Origin: an uncultured Saprospiraceae bacterium
GTDB taxonomy: Bacteria > Bacteroidota > Bacteroidia > Chitinophagales > Saprospiraceae
Direction of reading: 5' to 3'
Length of the DNA stretch: 64,000 bases
Assembly (NCBI GenBank): GCA_937928405.1
Contig: CALFWZ010000065.1
Span: forward strand, 62,001-126,000
Position numbers and translations under genes: made by a program. The notes beneath the pieces were generated by a model. The model was not told where the DNA came from. It made no database searches and worked only from the letters and a program-made list of their open reading frames with translations. This document shows, one piece after another, positions 9,996 through 20,554 of this stretch (its first letter is position 1; each line of letters begins with the position of its first letter).

Positions 9996-11666
9996 CTACC
10001 TCGGTCGTTTACGATGATAAAAAACAAACCCATTTTTTCTACCAATTTCTTTGATATGGGGATAGGCGGCCATTTGTGGTACTCGGTGGATTTTGATGAT
10101 AAAATAAGCGTCTTTGTCAATTGGACCGTTGAGTAGCCATTGTTCACCATAGTCTGGGAGATGGGTTAAGTTTTTTCTTTTTCCATAGAATAGTTGACCA
10201 TAGGATTTGAAGAATAAAGGTTCTACGTAGACATCTTGGTCGGCTTTAGATTCGTAAAAATCCATAGCAGCAGCTTGGGAATATTGTTCGATATTATTAA
10301 TGAAAAAGATAAGGGTGAAAAAAATGAAAAATGCATTTCCTAGAAAAAGTGCATAGATTCCTTTTTCTCTTTTTTTAGTTTTAAAATATTTAAAAAATAG
10401 AAATAGACTTACCGCTAAAATAATTCCAGGTAAGAAAGATAAGGCGGACCAATTTACGGTGGCTTCTAGATTCGCTCTGGCAAATGGCTTCTTTAATATC
10501 GGGTAGAGCCAGTCTGGATTTTGACCGATAGATGGAGCTAAAATGACTGCGATGATAAATATCGTTCCTAAAAATAAAACACCAAATTTCATCCAACCAT
10601 TTAGTTGAATCTTACCATGAATTATTTCAAAGATTACTTTGGTGGCTAAAAAACTCAGTGGAAAATAACACATGGAAGAATAATGGACGATTTTGGATTG
10701 GACGATGGAAAATAAAATCAAGACCACCCAGAATAATATTTTCATCCATAAAGAAAAGTTCTGTTGAAAATCATAAGTTGGCTTTGGCATTCTAAAAAAA
10801 GAACGAAGCGCAAAAATGGAAGCTGGAAAACATCCTACTAATAATACCACAAAATGATATCCCGGAAAACCTTTATGTCCCGCATCATGTGTACTGAATA
10901 ATCGGAATTGATATTTATTAAATTCTACAATAAACCAAGGACCATTTAAGAACGTTTCAATTCCATACCAACTCAAGGTCACGAGTGAGGCTGCAATGGA
11001 AAAAAATAGAAACTCTGGAATATTGACATACATGCGGAGTCGTTGATAGATCCAATAAACAAAGAAACAAAGACACACAATAAGATAGGCTACTTGTCCT
11101 TTTGTGAGGACGCCCATTCCCACAAAAAAGCCAGCCCAGAATAAATAGGTCCAGCGATTTTTATTAAGATTAATTTGAGTAGCCATTCCTTCTTTTTTCC
11201 AATAAAATAGCAGGAAAACATAAAGCCCCAAAAAGATAAATAGATTGAAAATCGGATCAATAATTCCAGAGCGAAAATAAAGATGGGGTAGGGTTGTACC
11301 GAGATAAACCGTTGCCCATAAAAAGCCGAATTGTCGATTGTATAATTGTTTCCCAATTTTATATAATACTCCTAACGTAATCAACCCAACAATGGCATTC
11401 GGCAAACGAGCCCCAAAAGCATCGACGCCAAATATTTTCATTGCCATGGCCTGACACCAGAAGAAGAATGGAGGCTTTTCCCAGAAGGGTTTAAAGTTTA
11501 CATGAACCCGAAAATAATCTCCTAGTTCAAGCATTTCCCGGCTAATTTCGGCGAAATTGATTTCATCCCAATCGAAAAGCCGAACGCCTCCCAAAAATGG
11601 AATAAATAGAAGCGCACTTAAAAGGAGCAAAGGCCATAATGGATATTGACTGAGACGATTCTTCAT
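9996..11666 (-). CDS. Glycosyltransferase family 39 (ArnT/PMT-like) membrane protein
   Basis: Multiple TM segments; LFDWDEINFAEISREML..FKPFWEKPPFFFWCQAMAMKIFGVDAFGARLPNAIVGLITL is the typical GT39 N-terminus. Confidence 0.85.
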   Translation of the reverse strand: MKNRLSQYPLWPLLLLSALLFIPFLGGVRLFDWDEINFAEISREMLELGDYFRVHVNFKPFWEKPPFFFWCQAMAMKIFGVDAFGARLPNAIVGLITLGVLYKIGKQLYNRQFGFLWATVYLGTTLPHLYFRSGIIDPIFNLFIFLGLYVFLLFYWKKEGMATQINLNKNRWTYLFWAGFFVGMGVLTKGQVAYLIVCLCFFVYWIYQRLRMYVNIPEFLFFSIAASLVTLSWYGIETFLNGPWFIVEFNKYQFRLFSTHDAGHKGFPGYHFVVLLVGCFPASIFALRSFFRMPKPTYDFQQNFSLWMKILFWVVLILFSIVQSKIVHYSSMCYFPLSFLATKVIFEIIHGKIQLNGWMKFGVLFLGTIFIIAVILAPSIGQNPDWLYPILKKPFARANLEATVNWSALSFLPGIILAVSLFLFFKYFKTKKREKGIYALFLGNAFFIFFTLIFFINNIEQYSQAAAMDFYESKADQDVYVEPLFFKSYGQLFYGKRKNLTHLPDYGEQWLLNGPIDKDAYFIIKIHRVPQMAAYPHIKEIGRKNGFVFYHRKRPR

Positions 11667-12523
11667 TTTTTGCGGTTAAACCGATTGAGAAATTTACTGA
11701 TAGTATCATCGTTCCAGCCAAGTCTTCTTTTCAAACTCGTATAAACGGCAATGAGTTGTTTATCCATCCAAATGGGAATAGCTTTTAATCCATCTCCGGG
11801 GCGAGCCTTATAATTGGTGGATCGTAAGACTGGTGCTTCTTTTTCTTCTGTAAAATAGTACAAGGCGATAGATTTACGGGTCATGTCCTCAGGGCATAGA
11901 ATGGTTTCTGGTACACCATGATAGGAATCTTCGTCGGTATTAAAAATAACACAACGGTTAAAGATGGGCGCAATTTTCTTTTCGCACCGTGACATATCCC
12001 GAGACCATAATTCAAGGTGACCATTATAGTTTTCCTCCCAATTTTCGTTTAGGTATAACAATAAGTTAACTCTGCGGCGCCAATGTCTTTTGTGCGGATG
12101 CACGGTAAAATCAGCGTGGACATTCAAAAATCCACCTCGGCAGGTCTGATGTAGTCCTCCACCTTCGAGTGAATCATCGGCGAGTAAGTTGGGAATACTA
12201 GTCAAGCGGGAAATAAAGTCGACCGTATCAGGATGGTTTAGCGTTTGAATGACTTCCCGAATATAGGGAGGCATCAAATCAAATTTATTGAGCCCATGTT
12301 TTTTTTCATTGACATGGAGATAGTGGATCCAGCCGTCGTCTTTTACGGCAGGAAAGGCAGTCATGGCCGTTTTGGCGGCGGAATCCGGAAGAAAATTATC
12401 CAAAATAATGTATGGATAGGGTTGCTCATTTTGGTAATTAAACTTACCGAGTGCTAGTTGGTTTTCCCAATAATTTAAATCAAAAATAGGAGCGGCTGTC
12501 TTTTCCATATATATAATTGCCAA
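11663..12523 (-). CDS. 2OG-Fe(II) oxygenase (prolyl 4-hydroxylase-like)
   Basis: YIILDNFLP..., FLNVHADFTVHPHKRHWRRRVNLLLYLNENW...GHLELW, FNTDEDSYHGVPE...RKSIALYYF: HxD...H...R pattern. Confidence 0.8.
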   Translation of the reverse strand: MAIIYMEKTAAPIFDLNYWENQLALGKFNYQNEQPYPYIILDNFLPDSAAKTAMTAFPAVKDDGWIHYLHVNEKKHGLNKFDLMPPYIREVIQTLNHPDTVDFISRLTSIPNLLADDSLEGGGLHQTCRGGFLNVHADFTVHPHKRHWRRRVNLLLYLNENWEENYNGHLELWSRDMSRCEKKIAPIFNRCVIFNTDEDSYHGVPETILCPEDMTRKSIALYYFTEEKEAPVLRSTNYKARPGDGLKAIPIWMDKQLIAVYTSLKRRLGWNDDTISKFLNRFNRKK

Positions 12524-12628
12524 ATGCTTGTTTATAGGGTACGAATTTTTTTTAACCCAAAAATAAACTTAATTTTGGTTGAAATTCTTATCTTTTACCT
12601 ATCATAAAAAAATCTAAAACATAAGCTC

Positions 12629-15610
12629 ATGAAAATGTACACACTACCTACGCTGATTGGCATTTTATTAATTTCAATTGGGAGTCTTTTTGGTCAAAAT
12701 GTGAGCGTTCTACCGGCTATTAAAGATAATAGCATGTTTAACGAAAGTGGGGGGAAATCTTTAGGGGACGGTAAGATTTTTGCGGGAACGACCTGTAATG
12801 GAAACATCCGCCGGGCTTTGATTCAGTTTGATGTTTCGGCGATTCCAAGTGATGCTACCGTTACCAATGTAGAATTGAAACTCGGCGCTGAAAAATCAAG
12901 AAATGGAGGAGATGGAGTGATTGATATCTATGCAGTCGATCAATCTTGGGGTGAAGGACCATCTTCTGCCTCAGGTGGCGGTGGGGATGGGGCCACGGCC
13001 ATAGCACCGGATGCCACATGGACCGACGCAATGCTCGGTACCGCTTTTTGGACTACCCCCGGCGGAGACTTTAATTCATCCTTGTTGCTGTCTACCAGAG
13101 TAACGACCGAAGAATTCCAAACCATTTCTTTTCCCACCTCTGGAAATTTTGAAAACCAAGTAGAAGCTTGGGCCTCTGACCCTTCGTCTAATCATGGTAT
13201 TCTGATCATCGGAGTAGAGGATGCAAATTGTTCTGCTTATCGTTTTGGTTCTAGAGAACAAGGGACCGCACCCGAATTGGTTGTTACATGGGAAAACCAA
13301 GGCTGTCAACCACCTACTACGAATCTTAGCATTCAGGCTTGTGATTCCTACATTTCTCCAACTGGATCGTTGTACAATCTTTCAGGGATGTATACGGAGT
13401 TAATTCCTGGCCCGAATAATTGTGATTCCGTTATTAATATTGATCTAACCATTTTTCAAAGTGTTGTGATTAATATTTTTGATACTTTATGTGTAGGGTC
13501 GACTTTTACTTTAGGAGGAGTCGTGTATGATGTAAATAATTCAACCGGCAGTTTACTTTTTCAAACAGTACAAGGTTGTGATTCAATTTATAATATTGAT
13601 TTAACTTTTGTACCGGAAACGAATGATACGATAAGACAACAGGTATGTGAAGGTTTTTCCATCATTGTAAATGGGACGACTTATGACCAAAGCAATCCAT
13701 TTGGAATAGAAGAAATGGTTAATGCAATTGGTTGCGATTCAACCATCATGATTGATCTAACATTTTTTCCGTCTAGCACGTCTGGTTTAGCATCTTATAG
13801 TGGTTGTGAAGGAGATGGATTTTCGGTGGTTATTAATGGAACGGTCTATGACGAAAATAATCCTGAAGGGATAGAAGTTCTGCCAGCAATTGATATTAAT
13901 GGATGTGATTCTACGGTAATTATTGATTTGAATTTTGCGATTCCTCCAAACTCCGGCATCGCAACAGGATCTATTTCTACGTGCAATGAGAATGGGAATA
14001 TTATTGATTTAAATAATTTGCTGAATGGTGCGGATGCTGGCGGTGTTTGGACCGAAACTTCCACCAATCCATCGACTGGATTCTCAGGCAATCTATTTGA
14101 TGGAACTGGGCAAAACGCTGGAGCATATGAATTTAGATACACCGTCAGCGGAACGGATTGTCCGGATGCTTTTACCGAGGTAACGGTGATCGTTGATGCT
14201 CCGCTCACCGCTACCGTTATAGATATGTTTACGGTGTGTAATAATGATATAGCCGGTAACAATTCTATTGTTAATTTTAATAATTTAATTACTGCGGGAA
14301 ATACTGCTGGAACATGGTTTGATGCGGATGGAGTAGGTGTTGATCTTTCTGATCTCGCTAATGTAACCTTTGATGGTGTTGTTCCAAGTGTATATAGTTT
14401 TCCTTATGTTACGCCGTCCAATGGTAATTGTCCTGGTGTAAGTTATACTTGCTTAATTACGGTTGAATCATGTATCTGCCCACCGATCATTTTAAACGAA
14501 AATTACAATGGTTGTCAAGGTGACGATTACGAAGTAATTGTTAATAATGTAGTCTACAATCAAGGCAATCCAACGGGAACAGAAACGATGATTTCTGCTA
14601 CGGGTTGTGATTCTATTGTGAATGTTACCTTAATTTTTAATGCGCCCTCAACAAGTGAAGAAGACTTTTTGACTTGTGATGCTTCCACGCCTCCTACAAG
14701 AACAGAAGTGTTAGAGAATGAAGCGTTTAATGGATGTGATTCAATTATTACATTTACAACGATTTATTTGCCAATAGATGAGACATTTATTTTTGCTTCC
14801 ACTTGTGATCCAGCAGAAGTCGGAGTGGAGATGTTTACTTTAACCAATACGAGTGGTTGTGATTCTATCATTACCATTTCTACTGAACTTTTGCCGAGTG
14901 ATGAGACGGATATTGCTATGAGTAGTTGTGATCCAGCAGAAGTCGGAGTGGAGATGATTTTACTGATGAATCAGTTTGGCTGTGATTCGATTGTTACCAT
15001 AACAACTACACTTTTACCTTCTGACACAACGTATGAATTTGGGTCTTCTTGTTTTCCGCAAGATACAGGCATTTTTATAACGAACTTAATTAATCAGTTT
15101 GGCTGTGATTCTTTGCTGATAACCGACGTAGAACTACTTGAGGTTGATAATTCAGTTACCGTAGTAGATGCCACCATTACTGCTACTTCAGCAGGAGCTA
15201 CTTACCAATGGATCGATTGTGATAATAATAATGCTCCGATTATGGGTGAAACAGGTCAGAGTTTTACTGCGACGGTTACGGGAAATTATGCAGTAGAAAT
15301 TACTCAAAATGGGTGTACTGAAACTTCTGAATGTTCTATGATTACGGTGGTCAATACCGAAGATGTCTGGTTTGCCGATCAATTGTCCTTGTCGCCTAAC
15401 CCAACCAGTGGAGATATTCGATTGACTTTTGGTGAATTAGAAATTATAAATATGCGCTTGTTAGATTTGACAGGGAAAGTGATGTTTGAGAAAAGTAATT
15501 TAACTGGTGGAACAGAAGATTTACGAATTGAAGGACCTGCCGGTTTGTATTTTCTGGGGATTGAAGTAGGAGGTGAATGGGGTTGGATTAAAGTGGTCAA
15601 GGTTAATTGA
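12629..15610 (+). CDS. Secreted DNRLRE-type domain protein with GCDS repeats and a T9SS type A sorting domain
   Basis: Signal peptide; RRALIQFDVSAIPSDATVTNVELKL (DNRLRE-like); nine or so CDS(I/V/T/L) repeats; C-terminal LSLSPNPTSGDIRLTF...LLDLTGKVMFEKSNLTGG...GLYFLGIEVGGEWGWIKVVKVN. Confidence 0.8.
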   Translation: MKMYTLPTLIGILLISIGSLFGQNVSVLPAIKDNSMFNESGGKSLGDGKIFAGTTCNGNIRRALIQFDVSAIPSDATVTNVELKLGAEKSRNGGDGVIDIYAVDQSWGEGPSSASGGGGDGATAIAPDATWTDAMLGTAFWTTPGGDFNSSLLLSTRVTTEEFQTISFPTSGNFENQVEAWASDPSSNHGILIIGVEDANCSAYRFGSREQGTAPELVVTWENQGCQPPTTNLSIQACDSYISPTGSLYNLSGMYTELIPGPNNCDSVINIDLTIFQSVVINIFDTLCVGSTFTLGGVVYDVNNSTGSLLFQTVQGCDSIYNIDLTFVPETNDTIRQQVCEGFSIIVNGTTYDQSNPFGIEEMVNAIGCDSTIMIDLTFFPSSTSGLASYSGCEGDGFSVVINGTVYDENNPEGIEVLPAIDINGCDSTVIIDLNFAIPPNSGIATGSISTCNENGNIIDLNNLLNGADAGGVWTETSTNPSTGFSGNLFDGTGQNAGAYEFRYTVSGTDCPDAFTEVTVIVDAPLTATVIDMFTVCNNDIAGNNSIVNFNNLITAGNTAGTWFDADGVGVDLSDLANVTFDGVVPSVYSFPYVTPSNGNCPGVSYTCLITVESCICPPIILNENYNGCQGDDYEVIVNNVVYNQGNPTGTETMISATGCDSIVNVTLIFNAPSTSEEDFLTCDASTPPTRTEVLENEAFNGCDSIITFTTIYLPIDETFIFASTCDPAEVGVEMFTLTNTSGCDSIITISTELLPSDETDIAMSSCDPAEVGVEMILLMNQFGCDSIVTITTTLLPSDTTYEFGSSCFPQDTGIFITNLINQFGCDSLLITDVELLEVDNSVTVVDATITATSAGATYQWIDCDNNNAPIMGETGQSFTATVTGNYAVEITQNGCTETSECSMITVVNTEDVWFADQLSLSPNPTSGDIRLTFGELEIINMRLLDLTGKVMFEKSNLTGGTEDLRIEGPAGLYFLGIEVGGEWGWIKVVKVN

Positions 15611-15695
15611 TAATGTTAATGGATAATGCTGTCTACCTTTATAGAAAAGTATTTAGAGCATAATTTTAAAAAAAAACTTTATTTAATAGAACCTA

Positions 15696-16175
15696 ATGGT
15701 AATGAATAATGGAAAAAATAAGCCAAAGATGACAGGTGTCTATTTAATTCCATTATCCTATGCCGTGTCTATGGTTTTTTGTTTTTTTCTTGGAAATCAT
15801 TTTAAAGTTCTGTTATTTGAATTTGGTTTAGGAAGTTTATGTTTACTTTTCATCAGCTTCCAAGTTTTATCATACATTTATTTAAAGGAAACACCTAGGG
15901 AGTGGGTTTTACTTTTCAAAAGGAATCTATTATTTGGTATAATTAGTATTTTGTTCTTCTTTTTTATTAGTTTAATTTTTAGTTTGAGATTCAACATCCG
16001 CCTTGAGTTCTCTCTTGAAGGGGCTCTTAATCAATTGCCTAATATTGTGGCGGCAGTTGTGATTTATGGAATCTTTACGCTCATATTTATAGTTATCTCT
16101 TCTTTTATAAACTTATTCATAGGAAGGAATAATGAGATCGGTAAAAAGATTGAAGATCATTTGATCGAAAAATAG
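15696..16175 (+). CDS. Hypothetical multi-spanning membrane protein
   Basis: ORF with about four hydrophobic segments; no recognised family. Confidence 0.6.
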   Translation: MVMNNGKNKPKMTGVYLIPLSYAVSMVFCFFLGNHFKVLLFEFGLGSLCLLFISFQVLSYIYLKETPREWVLLFKRNLLFGIISILFFFFISLIFSLRFNIRLEFSLEGALNQLPNIVAAVVIYGIFTLIFIVISSFINLFIGRNNEIGKKIEDHLIEK

Positions 16176-16284
16176 GTTAATGAATATTTTTTATTTTGCA
16201 CCCAACGTAAAGGTTATACTCAATCGTCTATTTATATAATAATTGTAATTTTGAAAAAATAATATAAACTTAAACCCTCAAGTT

Positions 16285-16863
16285 ATGAAAACGATTATCT
16301 TTTCTTTTTTACTGCCTACCTTTTTTCTTTCTAGTTTACTTCTAGTGACCTCTTGCTCGAAAGAGGAAGAAAATAACATAGAAAAAACGGTGGTGTTCGA
16401 AAATCCAACTATTGATATTTCCTTTGATACGGATGGAGCTAACATCAATATTTACATTGATGCCATTGATGACTTTACCAATGCCATTGATGGGACTTGG
16501 CCTGACCTTGATCTCTATCGAATTTATTTTGACAAAAATAACAATGGTATTCTAGATGAAGGAGTTGACTTTTTGATGAGTCCAATAGATCAGGGAATAT
16601 GTTATGCCACCTTAATTACCCAAACTTCGACGTCAGCGTGTAGTTTTATTGATGGCCTCGTTGGAACTGCAAATTTTGGTCCTACGGAAAAGGTTAGTGA
16701 TGACCATGCCTATTATCAATTAACGATACCAAAATCGCTTTTTTCTAATGAAAGGAAAGTTAATTTTACAGTAGACGTCAGAGATTCGGAAACAGGTTGG
16801 TCTAATTATCCGGTTATCCGTGATCCAGTTTTGTTTGAGGAAACTTTTGAGATTAGTTGGTAA
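16285..16863 (+). CDS. Hypothetical lipoprotein
   Basis: Lipobox-like LLLVTSCSKEEENN; no recognised domain. Confidence 0.65.
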   Translation: MKTIIFSFLLPTFFLSSLLLVTSCSKEEENNIEKTVVFENPTIDISFDTDGANINIYIDAIDDFTNAIDGTWPDLDLYRIYFDKNNNGILDEGVDFLMSPIDQGICYATLITQTSTSACSFIDGLVGTANFGPTEKVSDDHAYYQLTIPKSLFSNERKVNFTVDVRDSETGWSNYPVIRDPVLFEETFEISW

Positions 16864-16961
16864 TCATTTGCCAATAGCAACTATATCTCAAATTCAATTG
16901 GAAGATGAGGTTTCTTTGATGGATATATTTATTCCCAATCCCTGATTCGCAGGATTCAACT

Positions 16962-16999
16962 AGCGGTACAATAGCTAAAAGAGTAGCTATTGTACCGCT
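16962..16999. repeat. Perfect 16-bp inverted repeat, 6-nt loop, at the edge of the pseudogene
   Basis: AGCGGTACAATAGCTA-aaagag-TAGCTATTGTACCGCT read directly. Confidence 0.85.
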
Positions 17000-17118
17000 T
17001 CACTATGTTCGGACGCCAAGAACAGTGACTCCAACAGCACTTAATCAAGAAGAAACTCTTTTGCTAGATCTTAGATGGAGTGAAGCGTTAGTTACACCTA
17101 AAAAGCGAATACTTATCC
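16985..17118 (-). pseudogene. Decayed copy of the C-terminal (beta/gamma-crystallin-like) region of the 24574..25197 gene
   Basis: Nucleotide similarity by eye to about 24645..24785. Reverse-strand reading LGVTNASLHLRSSKRVSS*LSAVGVTVLGVRT**SG versus LSVTTVPLNLRSSKRNRASSWTAIAGVTVLCDRTWWRG. Confidence 0.65.
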
Positions 17119-17253
17119 GTATGAATAAATATTTTTCTTCCAGACCGAAGGAAACCTAGACTTCTGTTGTCTAAATTCTGAGAAAGTGTTAGATACGCTT
17201 AAATAGATTTTAAATTTATGAACGTGGTTGTTTATTAGAATTAAAAGAATTAA

Positions 17254-17949
17254 ATGTTTGATATATCCTCCTTGCAATACAACTCTGATAATCCTGCCTT
17301 GACTGCTATTGTTTTTACGATTATTTTTTCAGTGGTTTTAGGGACTTTGATTGCGTTTACCTATGAAAAAACCAGTAAAGTATTAGATCGACCCAACCAT
17401 TTTCTTCAGGCTATGGTGTTAATTACGATTGTTGCTGCTACGATAATGCAAGCCATTGGAGATAGTGTAGCTAGAGGATTAGGTATGTTGGGAGCATTAT
17501 CCATTATTCGTTTTCGTACCACGGTTAGTAATCCACGAAACATTGTATTCATCTTTGCTTCTATTGCCTCTGGAATAGCCTGTGGAGTTTTTGGATTTCT
17601 TATTGCCTTGGTAGGAACACTTGGATTTTGTCTTACGGCCTTTATTCTAAGTCTGACTTCTTTTAATGCTGAAAAATCTATGATTGGTAGTTTGAAAATC
17701 CAAGTCCCAAAAGCATATGAGGCATTTCCCGAGTTAGAAAAAACTTTAGATAAATATTGCCAAAAATATATTTTAGAAAGCTATAAAGTCTTTCAAGGAG
17801 AAAAGAAGGCGCACCTTTTATTGTACGAATATCGCCTAAAACTAAAAGCTACTTATAGTGGTGGTCATCTAGTAGATTCCTTAAAAGATTTTCAGGAGGT
17901 TAAGGTGCTTGGATTGAGTTTTAGAAATAATTCCAAAGAAATAATTTAA
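17254..17949 (+). CDS. DUF4956 family membrane protein
   Basis: Multiple TM; RGLGMLGALSIIRFRTTVSNPRNIVFIFASIASGIACGVFGFLIALVGTLGFCLTAFIL is characteristic of DUF4956. Confidence 0.8.
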   Translation: MFDISSLQYNSDNPALTAIVFTIIFSVVLGTLIAFTYEKTSKVLDRPNHFLQAMVLITIVAATIMQAIGDSVARGLGMLGALSIIRFRTTVSNPRNIVFIFASIASGIACGVFGFLIALVGTLGFCLTAFILSLTSFNAEKSMIGSLKIQVPKAYEAFPELEKTLDKYCQKYILESYKVFQGEKKAHLLLYEYRLKLKATYSGGHLVDSLKDFQEVKVLGLSFRNNSKEII

Positions 17950-17953
17950 ATTA

Positions 17954-19057
17954 ATGAAAAGAGTTAATGTGCTATATCTTGCAATTGTTCCATGTTGCTT
18001 TATTTTATTTCAAATGAATGCCAAGTTGGGAAAAGCTTCTGCCTTTTTTTATGGGTTTGCTGAAAATAAAGAAACAGAACTTAGTCATGATCAACCAGTT
18101 TTGATTCATAAAATACTGGTTACTCCTGGACAAAAAGTGCAGAAAGGGCAATTGCTCATGGAAGTAAAACAATCTTCTATTGATTTAAAAATTGACAATG
18201 CCAGTTTAGATTTAGAACGTCTACAAACCATCGCTTTACAAGAAAAACAAAAATTAGTAGATCGTATTGAACAATTGAAGGTGAAACGGTCAACCAAAGT
18301 CTCGGCATTGACCGCAGAGATACATACCTTAGAAGCGACCATTAATTATAACCAGAATTTATTAGAAGGATTAAAAAGCATTGATACCGAAAGTATTGAC
18401 CCAACTAATACTCCGAATGCCATAAAGTTACAGACGCTTAAGGAAAGTCTTAGATTGACGACAGAACCTATTGATACTGAGTTGGCTCAATTAGAAAAAA
18501 AATTAGTAGCCATTTTAAAACCTGCCCAAGTGCAACGGCAAAAATTACAAGGTCAAATCGATTTCTATAAAATCGAGCAAAGCAAATTGGATATTGTCGC
18601 ACCATCGAATGGTCTGATTGGGAATATTTTATGTAAGGAAGGCGAAAATATTTCGGCCTTTTCTAAAATGATCAATTTTTATGAACCCATGCCAACCATG
18701 GTCAAAGGCTTTGTACATGAAAGTTTGATTCTACAAGTAAAAGAGGGGGACAGCTTAATTGTTTCATCTTCTCTACATCCGGCGCAAAAAATAAAAGGGA
18801 AGATTATTGGGTTAGGCTCAAGGATTGTAGAAATACCTGAAAGACTTCGAAAGATTCCCGATTTTAAGACTTATGGCAGGGAAGTGTTGATCCGAATTCC
18901 ATCTAATAATCCTTTTCTACAAAAAGAGAAAGTAATGCTTAATTCTTTACTTGAAAAAGAAGACAATTCTTTTTCATTAGCGGGCGTGTTTTCTCTTTTT
19001 CGAACTGGGAATAAGGATAAGAATAAAAAAATTACTAATTCTATTTTGTCTAAGTAG
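17954..19057 (+). CDS. HlyD/MFP-like periplasmic adaptor
   Basis: N-terminal TM/signal, split lipoyl half-motifs (HKILVTPGQKVQKGQLLMEVKQSSIDLKI and IVAPSNGLIGNILCKEGENISAFSKMINFYE), coiled-coil between them, beta-barrel-like C-terminal part. 4-nt gap to the upstream gene. Confidence 0.75.
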   Translation: MKRVNVLYLAIVPCCFILFQMNAKLGKASAFFYGFAENKETELSHDQPVLIHKILVTPGQKVQKGQLLMEVKQSSIDLKIDNASLDLERLQTIALQEKQKLVDRIEQLKVKRSTKVSALTAEIHTLEATINYNQNLLEGLKSIDTESIDPTNTPNAIKLQTLKESLRLTTEPIDTELAQLEKKLVAILKPAQVQRQKLQGQIDFYKIEQSKLDIVAPSNGLIGNILCKEGENISAFSKMINFYEPMPTMVKGFVHESLILQVKEGDSLIVSSSLHPAQKIKGKIIGLGSRIVEIPERLRKIPDFKTYGREVLIRIPSNNPFLQKEKVMLNSLLEKEDNSFSLAGVFSLFRTGNKDKNKKITNSILSK

Positions 19058-19059
19058 AG

Positions 19060-20361
19060 ATGGGTATTAAAAATTTAAACATGTGTTATATCCATTGGTG
19101 CAATGATCTGAGACAGTCTTTTGTTTGTTGTATGGTCATTGTTTTTTTTTGTTGTCCAAAACAAAGTTTTGCTCAAAATATTTGGACCACTACCCAGATT
19201 CTTGCTGGCCCGTCCGTGGTGGTAGGTGGTGAACTCATTCAGAATAACCTGCAATTTTTAAAGGAAACCAAACAAGGAATGCCCTTGGTTGACAAAATGG
19301 AAATTAGAACCGAAACGGATGAATTTGATCTTTATCGACAAGAATATTTATTCAGAATGAGCTTTAATGGTAAGAAGACTAGGAATGTGCAAAGTGAAAT
19401 AACCAAAAATAATATCCATTTTTATGATTTGAAAGCTCAATTAATGCAGGAGGATCATCTTATCGATCAGTATGAGCGTATTGTGGATTGGTATTATACG
19501 CAAGCAGAACTAAATTTCTTAAAAGAAGAAAAAATAACCCAAGAAGATAAAAAGAAAGTTCACCAAAAGATGCTGGCAAATTCGTTGGTTATTGAAGTAG
19601 AAGATTTATTGAAAGTCGAAAAAGAACTGCAAGCATTAGATCGGAAAATCTTACAGCAACAGTTTAAAAAAGAATATATCCTACAAGAATTAATTCCCGA
19701 CTTAACATTTTCTGAAGAAATAGCGCTAGATACTAGTGGCTGGATTTCTTTTGAAACGATGACTTTTCTTCTCGGGGAAATAAAAGAACAACCCATCAAA
19801 AATCTTGCTCAGGATATTCAGATTGCTAAAATTAATTTTGAGCAACTAGAATTTGAATTGGAAAAAGCAGAAAACAAACAAGTATTGGATTTTGTACAGA
19901 TAAAATATGCTGGACGAGATAATCTAGAACTGCAAAGAGATCTATCTATCGGTATTGGATTAAATATTCCAACCAAATCAGGTGGACGTATTAAGTTAAA
20001 TGAAACCAAGTTAAGTTTATTTGATCAGCAATATAAACTGGAAATTTTACAAAAAAGGCTCGAAAAGAAAATTTCAATTAATTATAAAAAATTTGATTCA
20101 TTTCAGAAAGAATATGCGTTGCTAAGCCAGCAAATCACAGAAAACGAATTAATAAACACCCTAAAGGATTATAGCTCTACTGGAGTCGTTCATCCCCTAA
20201 CCCTGCTTCGTATAGCTTCTTCTATACTTAAGGATAAACAAGCTTTACAAAAAATCGAAAAAGAAGCCTGTTTACTTTTTTTAGCTATCCTAGTGGATAA
20301 AGGGCTTTTAACTCAGAGTCCTAACATAAATTATCTCTCCAATACCTTAATTCCATTCTAA
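19060..20361 (+). CDS. TolC-like outer membrane efflux-type protein
   Basis: Signal sequence, long helical segments, LSIGIGLNIPTKSGGRIKLNETKLSLFDQQYKLEILQKRLEKKISINYKKF resembles TolC/CusC repeats. Starts 2 nt after the HlyD-like gene. Confidence 0.6.
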   Translation: MGIKNLNMCYIHWCNDLRQSFVCCMVIVFFCCPKQSFAQNIWTTTQILAGPSVVVGGELIQNNLQFLKETKQGMPLVDKMEIRTETDEFDLYRQEYLFRMSFNGKKTRNVQSEITKNNIHFYDLKAQLMQEDHLIDQYERIVDWYYTQAELNFLKEEKITQEDKKKVHQKMLANSLVIEVEDLLKVEKELQALDRKILQQQFKKEYILQELIPDLTFSEEIALDTSGWISFETMTFLLGEIKEQPIKNLAQDIQIAKINFEQLEFELEKAENKQVLDFVQIKYAGRDNLELQRDLSIGIGLNIPTKSGGRIKLNETKLSLFDQQYKLEILQKRLEKKISINYKKFDSFQKEYALLSQQITENELINTLKDYSSTGVVHPLTLLRIASSILKDKQALQKIEKEACLLFLAILVDKGLLTQSPNINYLSNTLIPF

Positions 20362-20554
20362 TGCCAATCACCCATGATTGAGCAAGATGCATGATAAACT
20401 AATTTTTTTTAAATAAATCCCATTCTAAGCAAAGGATTTATTGGAATAAAGCATCTAAGAAATAAGAAGCCTTATATAGCCACTATTAAAAGAAAATTCT
20501 TGTAGGATAACTTCAATTTTTCGAAAATTCAATTGGTAGAACTGATTTAATGTA

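Noticed and set aside
13846-14262. 138-aa minus-strand ORF inside the GCDS-repeat protein
   Set aside because: Antisense to a large, clearly coding secreted protein; no domain signal.
12629-15610. Regularly spaced GGTTGTGATTC words considered as a CRISPR array
   Set aside because: They encode GCDS protein repeats in one open frame with uneven spacing.
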